A DNA stretch of 64,000 bases from Brevibacillus choshinensis (GTDB lineage: Bacteria; Bacillota; Bacilli; Brevibacillales; Brevibacillaceae), in assembly GCF_016811915.1 (NCBI RefSeq), contig NZ_CP069127.1, positions 2,331,001 to 2,395,000 on the forward strand, given 5' to 3'. A program made the position numbers and the translations under genes. Below, one piece after another: positions 35,224 through 43,593 of the stretch (positions within the stretch are counted from its first letter, which is position 1; the number at the start of each line of letters is the position of its first letter). The notes beneath the pieces were generated by a model, which saw nothing but the letters and a program-made list of their open reading frames with translations, ran no database searches and was not told where the DNA came from.

Positions 35224-36186
35224 ATGACTAAGGTAATGTTGGGCATTGATACGAGCAATTACCGGACATCACTGTGCTTGGCTCAGGAAGACGGCCGAAT
35301 TGTAGCAGAAGCAAAGCGCCTCCTGAAAGTGAAGGAGGGAAAGCGCGGACTGCAGCAATCCGAAGCCGTCTTTCAACATGTGATGAACTTGCCGGAATTA
35401 AGCGAGCAAATGAAGTGGACCGAATATGAGATCGAAGCGATTTGCGTCAGTGAAAAGCCGCGTCCGGTCGACAGCTCCTACATGCCTGTGTTCAAGGTAG
35501 GAGAAGGATTGGGGAAATCGCTCGCGACCTATTTGCGGGTACCATTGCATTTGACGACTCACCAGGAAGGACACATCGCCGCGGGCGAGTACACAGCTGA
35601 GAAAAGACCCAGTCAGGATCGATTCCTTGCGGTGCATCTTTCTGGCGGGACGAGTGAGCTGCTATTGTGTGAGCGACATGCTGCCGGGTACAGCATCGAA
35701 AAGGTCGGAGGGACCATCGATCTGCATGCGGGGCAATTGGTTGACCGCATCGGCGTAGCTTTGGGCCTCTCTTTTCCGGCGGGCCCGCAGCTGGAAGAGC
35801 TCGCCAAGGGAGCGGCGGGAGAGTTTCGGATTTCTTCATCCGTGGAAGGACTTACTTTCAGTTTCTCCGGCCCGGAAGCTTCGCTGCTTCGTACGATTCA
35901 GGCTGGCCAGATCAGTCCGGCTGAGATTGCACGCGCTACTGAGCAATGCATCGCCAATACGCTGGAAAAAGCATTGCGCCATGCGGTTGAGCAAGGCTTG
36001 CCAAAGGATATCCTGATTGTGGGAGGCGTAGCGGCAAACCAGTACATGCGTGAGCGATTGATCAAACGCCTGGAGCACCCGGCAGTGAAAGCCAAGCTGT
36101 ACTTTTGTGATCCGGTTTACTCTGGGGACAATGCGTACGGAGTGGCGATGTTAGGGTGGATGAAGCAAAAGACGAACATTAAATAA
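35224..36186 (+). CDS. TsaD/Kae1-like protein (peptidase M22 family paralogue)
   Basis: A 320-residue ASKHA-fold protein. It has the Kae1/TsaD pattern: GIDTSNYRTSLCL at the N-terminus, metal ligands His113 and His117 (HQEGH) and Asp302 (SGDNAYG), LSGGTSELLL, TIDLHAGQLVDRIG and VGGVAANQYMRE. True TsaD proteins are somewhat longer (about 340) and have HMEGH. It is therefore probably a paralogue, not the housekeeping t6A enzyme, though the metal site is complete. The ATG at 35224 has AGGGG 8 nt upstream. It sits between nusB and folD, where B. subtilis has no such gene. Function not established. Confidence 0.83.
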   Translation: MTKVMLGIDTSNYRTSLCLAQEDGRIVAEAKRLLKVKEGKRGLQQSEAVFQHVMNLPELSEQMKWTEYEIEAICVSEKPRPVDSSYMPVFKVGEGLGKSLATYLRVPLHLTTHQEGHIAAGEYTAEKRPSQDRFLAVHLSGGTSELLLCERHAAGYSIEKVGGTIDLHAGQLVDRIGVALGLSFPAGPQLEELAKGAAGEFRISSSVEGLTFSFSGPEASLLRTIQAGQISPAEIARATEQCIANTLEKALRHAVEQGLPKDILIVGGVAANQYMRERLIKRLEHPAVKAKLYFCDPVYSGDNAYGVAMLGWMKQKTNIK

Positions 36187-36273
36187 TAATGAACTTTTTA
36201 TGATTCGGCTTTACAGGTCATCGTGAAATCGGTACACTAGTGGTATCGACGTTATGAAGGAGGCTTTTTCTCC

Positions 36274-37128
36274 ATGGCTGCCATTATTGTTCAAGGAAAA
36301 GAAGTAGCGCAAAGCATTCGTGCCGAACTGGCAAATGAAGTGAGCGAACTGAAAAAACAAGGCGTTACGCCTGGTTTGACTGTCGTTTTAGTCGGGGATG
36401 ACCCGGCTTCTCAATCGTATGTGAGAGGCAAGTCGAAAGGCTGTGAGGAAGTAGGTATTGCCTCTGAAGTGATCTTGAAGGATGCTTCCACGACAGAGGA
36501 AGAACTGCTGGCGATCATCCAACAATTGAACGAAAATCCGAACGTTAGTGGGATCTTGGTTCAACTGCCTCTGCCGAAGCATATCTCCGAGAGTGCGGTC
36601 ATTGAGGCGATCCACCCGGATAAAGATGTAGATGGATTCCATCCGATCAGTGTCGGAAACATGGTGCTCGGCAATGAGACCTTCCTGCCATGCACTCCGC
36701 ATGGGATTATCGAGCTGATCAAGCGGACGGGTACGGAAATCGCCGGGAAACACGCCGTCGTAATCGGTCGCAGCAACATCGTGGGCAAACCTGTCTCACT
36801 CCTGCTGCAGCAGGAAAATGCAACGGTTACCATGTGTCATTCCCGCACGCAAAACCTCGAGGAGTTTACTCGGAAAGCGGATATTCTCGTAGTAGCGACG
36901 GGACGCGCGCACATGATTGGCGCCCAGCACGTGAAGCCAGGGGCCGTCGTGATCGACGTCGGGGTAAACCGGATTGAAACCGGCAAGCTCGTGGGCGATG
37001 TCAAGTTCGACGAAGTGAAGGACGTCGCTAGCTTCTTGACGCCTGTTCCAGGTGGCGTAGGTCCGATGACAATCACGATGCTTCTCAAAAACACGGTTGC
37101 TGCAGCGCGCAAGCAGGCCAGCCGATAA
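36274..37128 (+). CDS. folD: bifunctional methylenetetrahydrofolate dehydrogenase/cyclohydrolase
   Basis: A 284-residue FolD. It oxidises 5,10-methylene-THF (NADP) and hydrolyses 5,10-methenyl-THF to 10-formyl-[18 protein letters not shown] includes the catalytic Lys, [12 protein letters not shown] and [13 protein letters not shown] are conserved, GRSNIVGKP is the NADP loop and [11 protein letters not shown] the C-terminal block. Normal length. GAAGGAGG precedes the ATG. It has its own terminator; it can use methylene-THF produced by the glycine-cleavage system. Confidence 0.98.
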   Translation: MAAIIVQGKEVAQSIRAELANEVSELKKQGVTPGLTVVLVGDDPASQSYVRGKSKGCEEVGIASEVILKDASTTEEELLAIIQQLNENPNVSGILVQLPLPKHISESAVIEAIHPDKDVDGFHPISVGNMVLGNETFLPCTPHGIIELIKRTGTEIAGKHAVVIGRSNIVGKPVSLLLQQENATVTMCHSRTQNLEEFTRKADILVVATGRAHMIGAQHVKPGAVVIDVGVNRIETGKLVGDVKFDEVKDVASFLTPVPGGVGPMTITMLLKNTVAAARKQASR

Positions 37129-37138
37129 CCTGCTGACA

Positions 37139-37180
37139 TGGAAATGGGTAAAGCGAACTACTTTATCCATTTCCTTTTTC
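37139..37180 (+). terminator. folD terminator
   Basis: GGAAATGGGTAAAG pairs with CTTTATCCATTTCC around CGAACTA, followed by TTTTTC. Confidence 0.9.
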
Positions 37181-37236
37181 ATACATAAGAAACTTCGAAG
37201 AAAGAAGCAAGCCAGGTTTGCAAAGGAGGACGGCGA

Positions 37237-38616
37237 ATGGCCATTCAGAATATCTTATCTGTCAGTGATCTCAATCGCTACATCAAGATGGTGCTCGAGA
37301 AGGACCCCCGCCTCCAGGATGTATGGGTGCGCGGAGAGATTTCCAACTTTACACACCATTCAAGCGGACATATGTACTTTACCCTCAAAGATAACCAATC
37401 GCGGATCAAGGTCGTGATGTTTGCCAGCTATAATCGTTTCCTGCGGTTTTTGCCCAAAGATGGCACCAAAGCAATCGTCCGTGGTTCCATTTCTGCCTTT
37501 GAACGGGACGGGGCCTATCAGCTTTACGCGAAAGAGATGCAGCCGGATGGACTGGGATCTCTTTATTTGGCTTTCGAGCAGCTTAAAGAAAAGCTTGCAG
37601 TGGAAGGGTTGTTTGCGGCAGAGCGAAAACGACCGCTTCCCCGTTTCCCGAAAAGAGTCGGCGTCGTTACCTCGCCGACGGGAGCTGCCATTCGTGATAT
37701 TTGCACAACCATTCGCCGTAGGTATCCGCAGGCTGAGATTGTGCTTTCTCCTGCCGTCGTGCAGGGTGTCGAAGCACCGGCTTCCATTATTTCAGCCATT
37801 CGGATGATCAACTCCCAGCCGGACATCGATGTGTTGATCGTGGGGCGCGGGGGCGGCTCGATCGAGGAATTGTGGGCGTTCAACGATGAGCAGGTCGCGA
37901 GGGCGATTGCGGCTTCCATGATCCCTGTCATCTCTGCGGTGGGGCACGAAACGGATGTGACGATCGCGGATTTCGTAGCGGATGTGCGGGCCGCGACCCC
38001 AACGGCGGCAGCTGAGCTAGCCGTTCCGCACTACCTCGAGTGGGTAGAGAGAGTCCGTCAGTTTGATGCCCGGATACATCGAGCCGTCCACAACCGAATC
38101 ACGGATCAACGAAAGCGCTTGACTCAATTGAGCCATTCGTACGCGATGCGCCAGCCGCAGCGTCGCCTGGAAGAGGCAGCCGAGCGCCTCGACCGTGCGC
38201 AGCTGCGGATGAAACAGTCGATGAAGCATCTGCTCACCCTGCGAAAAGAGCGCTATGATCGGCTTGCCGAGCGAATCAAGCGATATCGGTTGGCAGATCA
38301 GGTGGGGGAGCGCCGAAAACAAGTGCTGACGGTACGGGCGCGGCTCGATGATCGGATGCGCAGAAAATGGATGGAGAAGCAGCTGAGCTTTTCGTCAAAA
38401 GTCGCCCAGCTGGATGCGCTAAGCCCGCTGAAGGTCATGCAAAGAGGGTTTTCCCTCGTCTATGCCAATGGCCAGATTGTCAAATCCGTAGAGCAATTTG
38501 CGAGCGGTGATGAGCTCGTGGTACGATTAAGCGATGGAACCGCGACTGCACGCGTGGAACAGATCGATCGGGAGGAGAAGCACGATGGCTCGAAAGAAAG
38601 CAGACCAAGAGATTGA
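37237..38616 (+). CDS. xseA: exodeoxyribonuclease VII large subunit
   Basis: A 459-residue XseA. With several XseB subunits it degrades single-stranded DNA. The N-terminal OB fold has VWVRGEISNFTHHSSGHMYF (ends VWVRGEISN, SGHMYFTLKD), the catalytic domain has RVGVVTSPTGAAIRD, GRGGGSIEELWAFND and SAVGHETDVTIADFVAD, and a long Arg/Gln-rich coiled coil occupies about residues 265-390. AAAGGAGG lies 6 nt before the ATG. Ends overlapping xseB by 32 nt. Confidence 0.97.
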   Translation: MAIQNILSVSDLNRYIKMVLEKDPRLQDVWVRGEISNFTHHSSGHMYFTLKDNQSRIKVVMFASYNRFLRFLPKDGTKAIVRGSISAFERDGAYQLYAKEMQPDGLGSLYLAFEQLKEKLAVEGLFAAERKRPLPRFPKRVGVVTSPTGAAIRDICTTIRRRYPQAEIVLSPAVVQGVEAPASIISAIRMINSQPDIDVLIVGRGGGSIEELWAFNDEQVARAIAASMIPVISAVGHETDVTIADFVADVRAATPTAAAELAVPHYLEWVERVRQFDARIHRAVHNRITDQRKRLTQLSHSYAMRQPQRRLEEAAERLDRAQLRMKQSMKHLLTLRKERYDRLAERIKRYRLADQVGERRKQVLTVRARLDDRMRRKWMEKQLSFSSKVAQLDALSPLKVMQRGFSLVYANGQIVKSVEQFASGDELVVRLSDGTATARVEQIDREEKHDGSKESRPRD

Positions 38617-38839
38617 TATGCAGTTTGAAGAAGCGATGAAACGGCTGGAAGTGGTCGTGATGAGGCTGGAAGAAGGCGACATCCCGCTGGAAGAGGCGAT
38701 CACCCTTTATCAGGAAGGGGTCACCCTTTCCCGGATTTGCGGCCAAAAGCTCGATGCGATCGAAGCGAAAATCACCCAACTCGTGGAAGAAGACGGCATG
38801 CTGAAGCAAAAAGCTTTTCGCGTGGAAGGAGAAGCGTGA
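38585..38839 (+). CDS. xseB: exodeoxyribonuclease VII small subunit
   Basis: An 84-residue helical hairpin protein. FEEAMKRLEVVVMRLEEGDIPLEEAI (FEEAMKRLE and EEGDIPLEEAI) is the XseB signature. The ATG at 38585 has GGGAGG upstream and overlaps the end of xseA by 32 nt; its stop shares one base with the ispA start (TGATG). Translational coupling through xseA-xseB-ispA is likely. Confidence 0.95.
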   Translation: MARKKADQEIDMQFEEAMKRLEVVVMRLEEGDIPLEEAITLYQEGVTLSRICGQKLDAIEAKITQLVEEDGMLKQKAFRVEGEA

Positions 38840-39738
38840 TGGCTGTGGACACGTTTGATACATATCTGGCTGAAAAGACCGCCTATATCGAGGGTAAATT
38901 GACTCCTGCTCTCGAGCGGGAAGGCGTCCCGGCAGCTCTGTATGAATCGATGAAGTACTCCCTGATGGCGGGTGGCAAAAGGCTGCGCCCGATGCTTGTT
39001 CTGGCTGTGCTGGAAGCGATGGGCAAGCCGATAGAGCGAGGAGTTCCTTTTGCGGTGGCACTGGAGATGATCCATACCTATTCGCTTATTCACGACGATC
39101 TGCCAGCCATGGATGATGACGATCTGCGCCGGGGCAAACCGACCAATCATAAGGTATACGGGGAAGCAACTGCCATTCTTGCAGGGGATGCGCTGCTCAC
39201 CCGTGCGTTTTCCCATATCGCCGAAGCGTATCGGGGACGCCTGGACGTTTCAGCTCACACGATCGTGAATCTGATCGCGGAGCTGGGCAAACGAGCGGGT
39301 GCAACGGGAATGGTTGGCGGTCAAATGGCTGATATCGAAGGGGAAAGCAAGTCCCTTGAGCTGCATGAACTGGAGTTTATCCATGAACACAAAACGGGGG
39401 ATTTGTTGATCGCTGCCCTGCGTGGAGGCGGCTACTTGGCTGAAGCCAGTGAACAGCAAATGGAAAAGCTGACTCGTTACGGATATTGCATTGGACTGGC
39501 CTTCCAGATTCAGGACGATATTTTGAATGTAGAAGGTGACGCAGCCGAGCTGGGAAAAGCTGTCGGCAGCGATGCGGAGCGACAAAAGGCGACGTATCCG
39601 TCCATTTTGGGTCTTGCCGAGTCCAAAGCGCGGTTGGATGCACTTATCACCGAAGCAAAAGCGGCGCTCAAGGATGCGGGCTTTGCGCACTCCGCATTGA
39701 GTCCTTTGGCTGATTATGTTCGGGATCGCAAAAAATAG
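38839..39738 (+). CDS. ispA: polyprenyl synthetase (farnesyl diphosphate synthase)
   Basis: A 299-residue prenyltransferase that condenses IPP with DMAPP and GPP to give farnesyl diphosphate. First Asp-rich motif LIHDDLPAMDDDDLRRG, second IQDDILNVEGD; GGKRLRPMLV near the N-terminus is also conserved. The ATG overlaps the xseB stop by one base, so a longer ORF from 38737 inside xseB is rejected. Corresponds to B. subtilis yqiD. Works with Dxs, encoded 4 kb downstream, in isoprenoid synthesis. Confidence 0.95.
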   Translation: MAVDTFDTYLAEKTAYIEGKLTPALEREGVPAALYESMKYSLMAGGKRLRPMLVLAVLEAMGKPIERGVPFAVALEMIHTYSLIHDDLPAMDDDDLRRGKPTNHKVYGEATAILAGDALLTRAFSHIAEAYRGRLDVSAHTIVNLIAELGKRAGATGMVGGQMADIEGESKSLELHELEFIHEHKTGDLLIAALRGGGYLAEASEQQMEKLTRYGYCIGLAFQIQDDILNVEGDAAELGKAVGSDAERQKATYPSILGLAESKARLDALITEAKAALKDAGFAHSALSPLADYVRDRKK

Positions 39739-39749
39739 CACAGAACGAG

Positions 39750-39780
39750 AAAAGGCCCGAATGTGATTCGGGCTTTTTCC
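39750..39780. terminator. terminator between ispA and the GGDEF gene, probably bidirectional
   Basis: AAAGGCCCGAAT pairs perfectly with ATTCGGGCTTT around GTG, with T after it and an A run (GAGAAAAGG) on the opposite side for the convergent gene. Confidence 0.9.
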
Positions 39781-39816
39781 TATATGGTGCCGGATTGGAG
39801 CATGCGTAGCGGCACG

Positions 39817-41412
39817 CTAGTTATCAGCTGTGATGGTTTGGTTTCTGCCTGAATTCTTAGCCCGATACAGGGCTTGGTCTGCCAATTGAATCAACGCTTC
39901 AGCCGAAGTAGAGTGGGTGGGGCAGTGAGAGATCCCCAGGGAGACAGTAATGGTTTTCCCTACAGGATTCGAACGTTGTTCGAGGGTGTTGCGTATGCGC
40001 TCCGCCACCCAGTAAGCCTCTCTGGAGGAAGCGTGGGGGATGAGAGCGATGAATTCTTCTCCGCCGTACCGACAGCACACATCACCCGGCCTGATGGAGG
40101 AGGCGATGATATTCGCAAAATGCTTCAACACGTCGTCCCCAGCCTGATGACCGTAGGTGTCATTGATGGATTTAAACCTGTCTATATCCATCATGATAAT
40201 GGAAAAGGAGGTTTCCTCCTCGAGCCATTTCTGCATGATTGCTTCAAGTGTTCTTCGATTTGTCAATCCGGTTAACGGATCCGTCATCGCTTCCAGTGTC
40301 AATTGATCGGTTTGTTTGGCAATCTCTCTGACGGCATAGCGTATGGCATCTGTCAGCAAATTTGCCTCTCTGTTCCAATGCCGCCCTCCTTCGGGGAGCT
40401 CCACCTTCTCCGTGCCGATTTTGCCCACGAGGTTGGCAAGTGAAACAAAAGGCTGTGCCAGACGGCGTGCTAACAGGATGACCACCAACATCAACAGTGC
40501 AAACGGAGTCAAGGTATACAAGAGAATAGCGAGAATTTGCGCGTTCAGTTGTTCGGTAATGACACGGATCGGCGACACGACGACGACCCCCCAACCGTTA
40601 GCAGGGACATTTACGTAACCCGCTAGCAGCTCTTCCCCTCTCAGGTTAACCGACTCTTCACGACCGTTTCTATGCTGCAGAAGCTTTTTGACAACCTGAT
40701 TCTCACTGATATCCTCACCGATTCGATTTTTGTCGCGGTGGAACAGCACATGTCCGTTAGATCCTACGATGTAAAAATAGGAGCCTAGCTCGTCCAAAGG
40801 GTTGTTCGCGAAGATCATGTTCATTACGTTTTTTTCCTGGAGGTAAAGGGATCCTCCTATGTAACCGCGGTACATGCCGTTATGATCGTAAATGGGCTCG
40901 CTCATGAATACCATGAGCCGTCCAGAAGCAGTGGAAATGTAGGGTCTGGAGACGTACGGCTTTTTCAAGGTCAATGCGGCTCTCGCTTCTTCTGTCACGA
41001 TATGCTTGCCACCTGTGCCGAGTGATTTCGGAGACACGCTGCGGATTAATCCCGTTTCATCCACCAAGGCAATGGAATTGAAGTAATTGCTGCTGTTGCG
41101 CAATAGCTCCAAGGTAGAGGAAATCTCTTCAGCAGGCATGGCGTTCATGTTGGTAAGGATGGAGGCGGAATAGCGCAGGCTGTTTTGCATGGAGATAAAC
41201 AAAGAGTCGATGGTCTGACTCATCTTTACCGCGCTAGAGTAATTCAAGGTAAGTGTCGTGTCGATCAGTGATTTTTTTTTCGATTGGTAGGAGGCCATTA
41301 ACAGAATCGTCAAAGTGAGTAAAACGGAAAGGGATACGAGTCCCGTCAAAAGTGTCGTCAAACTAATGTTTTGCCTTTGCTCATCTTTCTTTCTGGGTAG
41401 CACGGCGATCAA
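39817..41412 (-). CDS. membrane diguanylate cyclase with extracellular Cache domain
   Basis: A 531-residue protein: membrane helix about 20-42, an extracellular dCache-like sensor (about 45-285), a second helix about 290-315, a HAMP-like linker, and a GGDEF domain from about 370. The active site is RYGGEEF, and an inhibitory I-site RPGD lies five residues before it, so it should make cyclic di-GMP with product inhibition. FKSINDTYGHQAGD is the substrate block. Translation begins at a TTG (41412) behind GAGGGGG; a GTG at 41403 is the alternative. It is a single gene on the minus strand. The ligand is unknown. Confidence 0.92.
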   Translation of the reverse strand: MIAVLPRKKDEQRQNISLTTLLTGLVSLSVLLTLTILLMASYQSKKKSLIDTTLTLNYSSAVKMSQTIDSLFISMQNSLRYSASILTNMNAMPAEEISSTLELLRNSSNYFNSIALVDETGLIRSVSPKSLGTGGKHIVTEEARAALTLKKPYVSRPYISTASGRLMVFMSEPIYDHNGMYRGYIGGSLYLQEKNVMNMIFANNPLDELGSYFYIVGSNGHVLFHRDKNRIGEDISENQVVKKLLQHRNGREESVNLRGEELLAGYVNVPANGWGVVVVSPIRVITEQLNAQILAILLYTLTPFALLMLVVILLARRLAQPFVSLANLVGKIGTEKVELPEGGRHWNREANLLTDAIRYAVREIAKQTDQLTLEAMTDPLTGLTNRRTLEAIMQKWLEEETSFSIIMMDIDRFKSINDTYGHQAGDDVLKHFANIIASSIRPGDVCCRYGGEEFIALIPHASSREAYWVAERIRNTLEQRSNPVGKTITVSLGISHCPTHSTSAEALIQLADQALYRAKNSGRNQTITADN

Positions 41413-41530
41413 ACAACCCCCTCAAGTTCCATAAATGCAATGCGGACAAAAATGATCAAAACTCTATCATTTTAATCCATTCATGGCATTTGATCTATAT
41501 GTAAATAGCGAAATTTTCATAAGGAATATG

Positions 41531-41576
41531 AAAAAAAACAGTGCGCACCGGATAGCACCGTAGCACACTGTTTGAT
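41531..41576 (-). terminator. terminator of the M3 peptidase gene
   Basis: On the minus strand AAACAGTGTGC..CGGTGC pairs with the downstream GCGCACTGTTT, followed by eight T. Confidence 0.85.
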
Positions 41577-41590
41577 TTGGATATCTTTTT

Positions 41591-43285
41591 TTATAGTGCC
41601 TTGTCGTTCACGCTGTCGAGCCAAGCATGAATGTCACCTATTACGGACTGGACGCACCCATCTTCAAACGGAGAATAGAGCTTTGCGACTTTGACCAACT
41701 CCGTAAACGACTTGCTGCCGCCTTCACGACACAAGGTCAGGTAATCCTCCCAAGCCTGTTCGCGATTTTCCTGGGCACGCTTCCAGAATTGGAAGGCGCA
41801 AATTTGGGCCAATGTGTAGTCGATGTAATAGAACGGGTCGCGATAGATGTGGCCTTGCTGCTGCCAGAAGCCGCCTTCCTCGAGGAATTCATTTTCGTCG
41901 TAATTGCGATGAGGGAGGTATTTACGTTCAATTTGGCGCCATGTTTGTTTCCGCTCCGCGGGAGTCATCTCCGGATTTTCATAGATCGCATGCTGGAACT
42001 CGTCTACGGCCACCCCATACGGAATGAAGGTGAGCCCGCTTTCCAAGTGCGAGAATTTGTACTTCTCCGTATCCTCCTGAAAGAACAGCTCCATCCAGGG
42101 CCAGGTCAAAAACTCCATGCTCATGGAGTGAATTTCACAGGCTTCGTAAGTCGGGAAATGATACTCCGGGACTTCGAACCCGCGACTTACATATACCTGA
42201 AACGCGTGCCCTGCTTCGTGGGTCAGGACGTCAATGTCTCCAGAGGTGCCATTGAAATTCGCGAATATGTACGGCAGCTCGTATCGGCTGATGTATGTGC
42301 AGTAGCCCCCATTTGCTTTTCCCTTTTTACTGAGCAGGTCGAGGCAATCGTTTTCCAGCATGAAAGAGAAAAATTCATCCGTTTCCGATGAAAGCTCGGC
42401 ATACATCTTTTTGCCGTTTTCGACGATCCACTCGGGGGACCCCTTTGGCGTCGGATTCCCTGTAGCGAAGTCGAAGCCCAGATCGTAGTACTTCATAACA
42501 TCGACACCGATGCGCTCACGCTGCCGCTCTGCAAGCTTCGAAGCGACAGGAACGATGTGCTCGTAAACTTGCTTGCGGAAATTGGCTACGTGCTCCGCGC
42601 TGTAGTCGGTTCGATTGAGGCGCGCATAAGCCAGCTCCACGAAGTTAGAAAATCCGAGCTTCTCTGCAATCCGGGAGCGGACCTTGACCAAATCGTCGAA
42701 AATGCGGTCTAGCTCTTCCGAATGGGTTTTAAAAAATGCGTATTTCGCCTCGTGGGCGCGTTTGCGTGTCTCTCTGTCCTGTGAGCTCTGGAAGGGGATC
42801 AGCTGCGGGATCGTCCGCTCCTCGCCGTCAAACTGGATTTTAGCGGAAGCGATCAGTGCGACATACCGGCTGACCAGCTTGTTTTCTTCCTGCAGATCAC
42901 CCACGACGTCTGGCGAAAAGGTCGTGAGGGTAGTATTGGCTATGCGAAAGAGCTGTGCTCCCCATTTTTCCTCAAGCTGAGGACGGAATCGGGAGTGGAC
43001 GATCGCCTCGTAGTAACGGGAGATGAGTCCTTGGTACATGGGTCCTACTTCATCCCAATAATCCTGTTCCTCTTTGTAGGTAGGGTCCTCCGTATTGATG
43101 GTATGGCGGATCTGTGCGACTTCCCGTGCAGATTCCACTTCTTGACGCAGCTGGATCAGCTGTCCCATCACCTTGTCTTGCGCTTCAAAGCTTGCAGCTT
43201 CCTGGAAAGAAGCCAAAAGCTGGTCAAATCGCTGCTGCACTTGATCCATATCGACTCGTTCATAAGCTATTTGAGAAAACTTCAT
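41591..43285 (-). CDS. M3 family oligoendopeptidase
   Basis: A 564-residue zinc metallopeptidase of the thimet/PepF superfamily that cleaves short peptides in the cytoplasm. The zinc site is LTHEAGHAFQVYVS with the third ligand Glu in YEACEIHSMSMEFL. No signal peptide. The helical N-terminal half with FRKQVYEHIVPVA is typical of the M3 group that is annotated separately from PepF. The ATG at 43285 is preceded by a GGTGAGGTGGAG region. A TATAAT (43326 to 43321, minus strand) lies 36 nt upstream. Divergent from dxs. Physiological role not established. Confidence 0.93.
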   Translation of the reverse strand: MKFSQIAYERVDMDQVQQRFDQLLASFQEAASFEAQDKVMGQLIQLRQEVESAREVAQIRHTINTEDPTYKEEQDYWDEVGPMYQGLISRYYEAIVHSRFRPQLEEKWGAQLFRIANTTLTTFSPDVVGDLQEENKLVSRYVALIASAKIQFDGEERTIPQLIPFQSSQDRETRKRAHEAKYAFFKTHSEELDRIFDDLVKVRSRIAEKLGFSNFVELAYARLNRTDYSAEHVANFRKQVYEHIVPVASKLAERQRERIGVDVMKYYDLGFDFATGNPTPKGSPEWIVENGKKMYAELSSETDEFFSFMLENDCLDLLSKKGKANGGYCTYISRYELPYIFANFNGTSGDIDVLTHEAGHAFQVYVSRGFEVPEYHFPTYEACEIHSMSMEFLTWPWMELFFQEDTEKYKFSHLESGLTFIPYGVAVDEFQHAIYENPEMTPAERKQTWRQIERKYLPHRNYDENEFLEEGGFWQQQGHIYRDPFYYIDYTLAQICAFQFWKRAQENREQAWEDYLTLCREGGSKSFTELVKVAKLYSPFEDGCVQSVIGDIHAWLDSVNDKAL

Positions 43286-43593
43286 GGAGGCTCCACCTCA
43301 CCTTCAAAATTTTCCGATCCATTATATTTTAATGTGTAAGAATTTGTTATTGCAATAAGTAAGCAAACAGAAGCTCGTTATTTTTTCCAGAAGCTGGGTG
43401 GCGGTTGCGAGTGCATTCATGGATATGGATGAAAAGTGGTGTTTTTGTATAGAAACCGTTATAATGAAGCAAGCGTAAACGAAGCGTGATATGTAGGCTC
43501 TGCCCAAAGGGGGAGCCGAGTTTTCCATGGGTTGGATTGGATTGCAGCACGCACAATCGCCGGAGAACGAACAGTGGAAAGTGAGGAATACCC
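43286..43593. other. 308-bp divergent intergenic region between the M3 peptidase gene and dxs
   Basis: Minus strand: TATAAT at 43326-43321 for the peptidase gene, with a weak -35. Plus strand: TATAAT at 43460-43465, also without a good -35, about 130 nt before dxs. The long dxs leader contains a hairpin GGCTC..GAGCC followed by GAGTTTT (43497-43525), possibly an attenuator. No gene seen. Confidence 0.5.
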
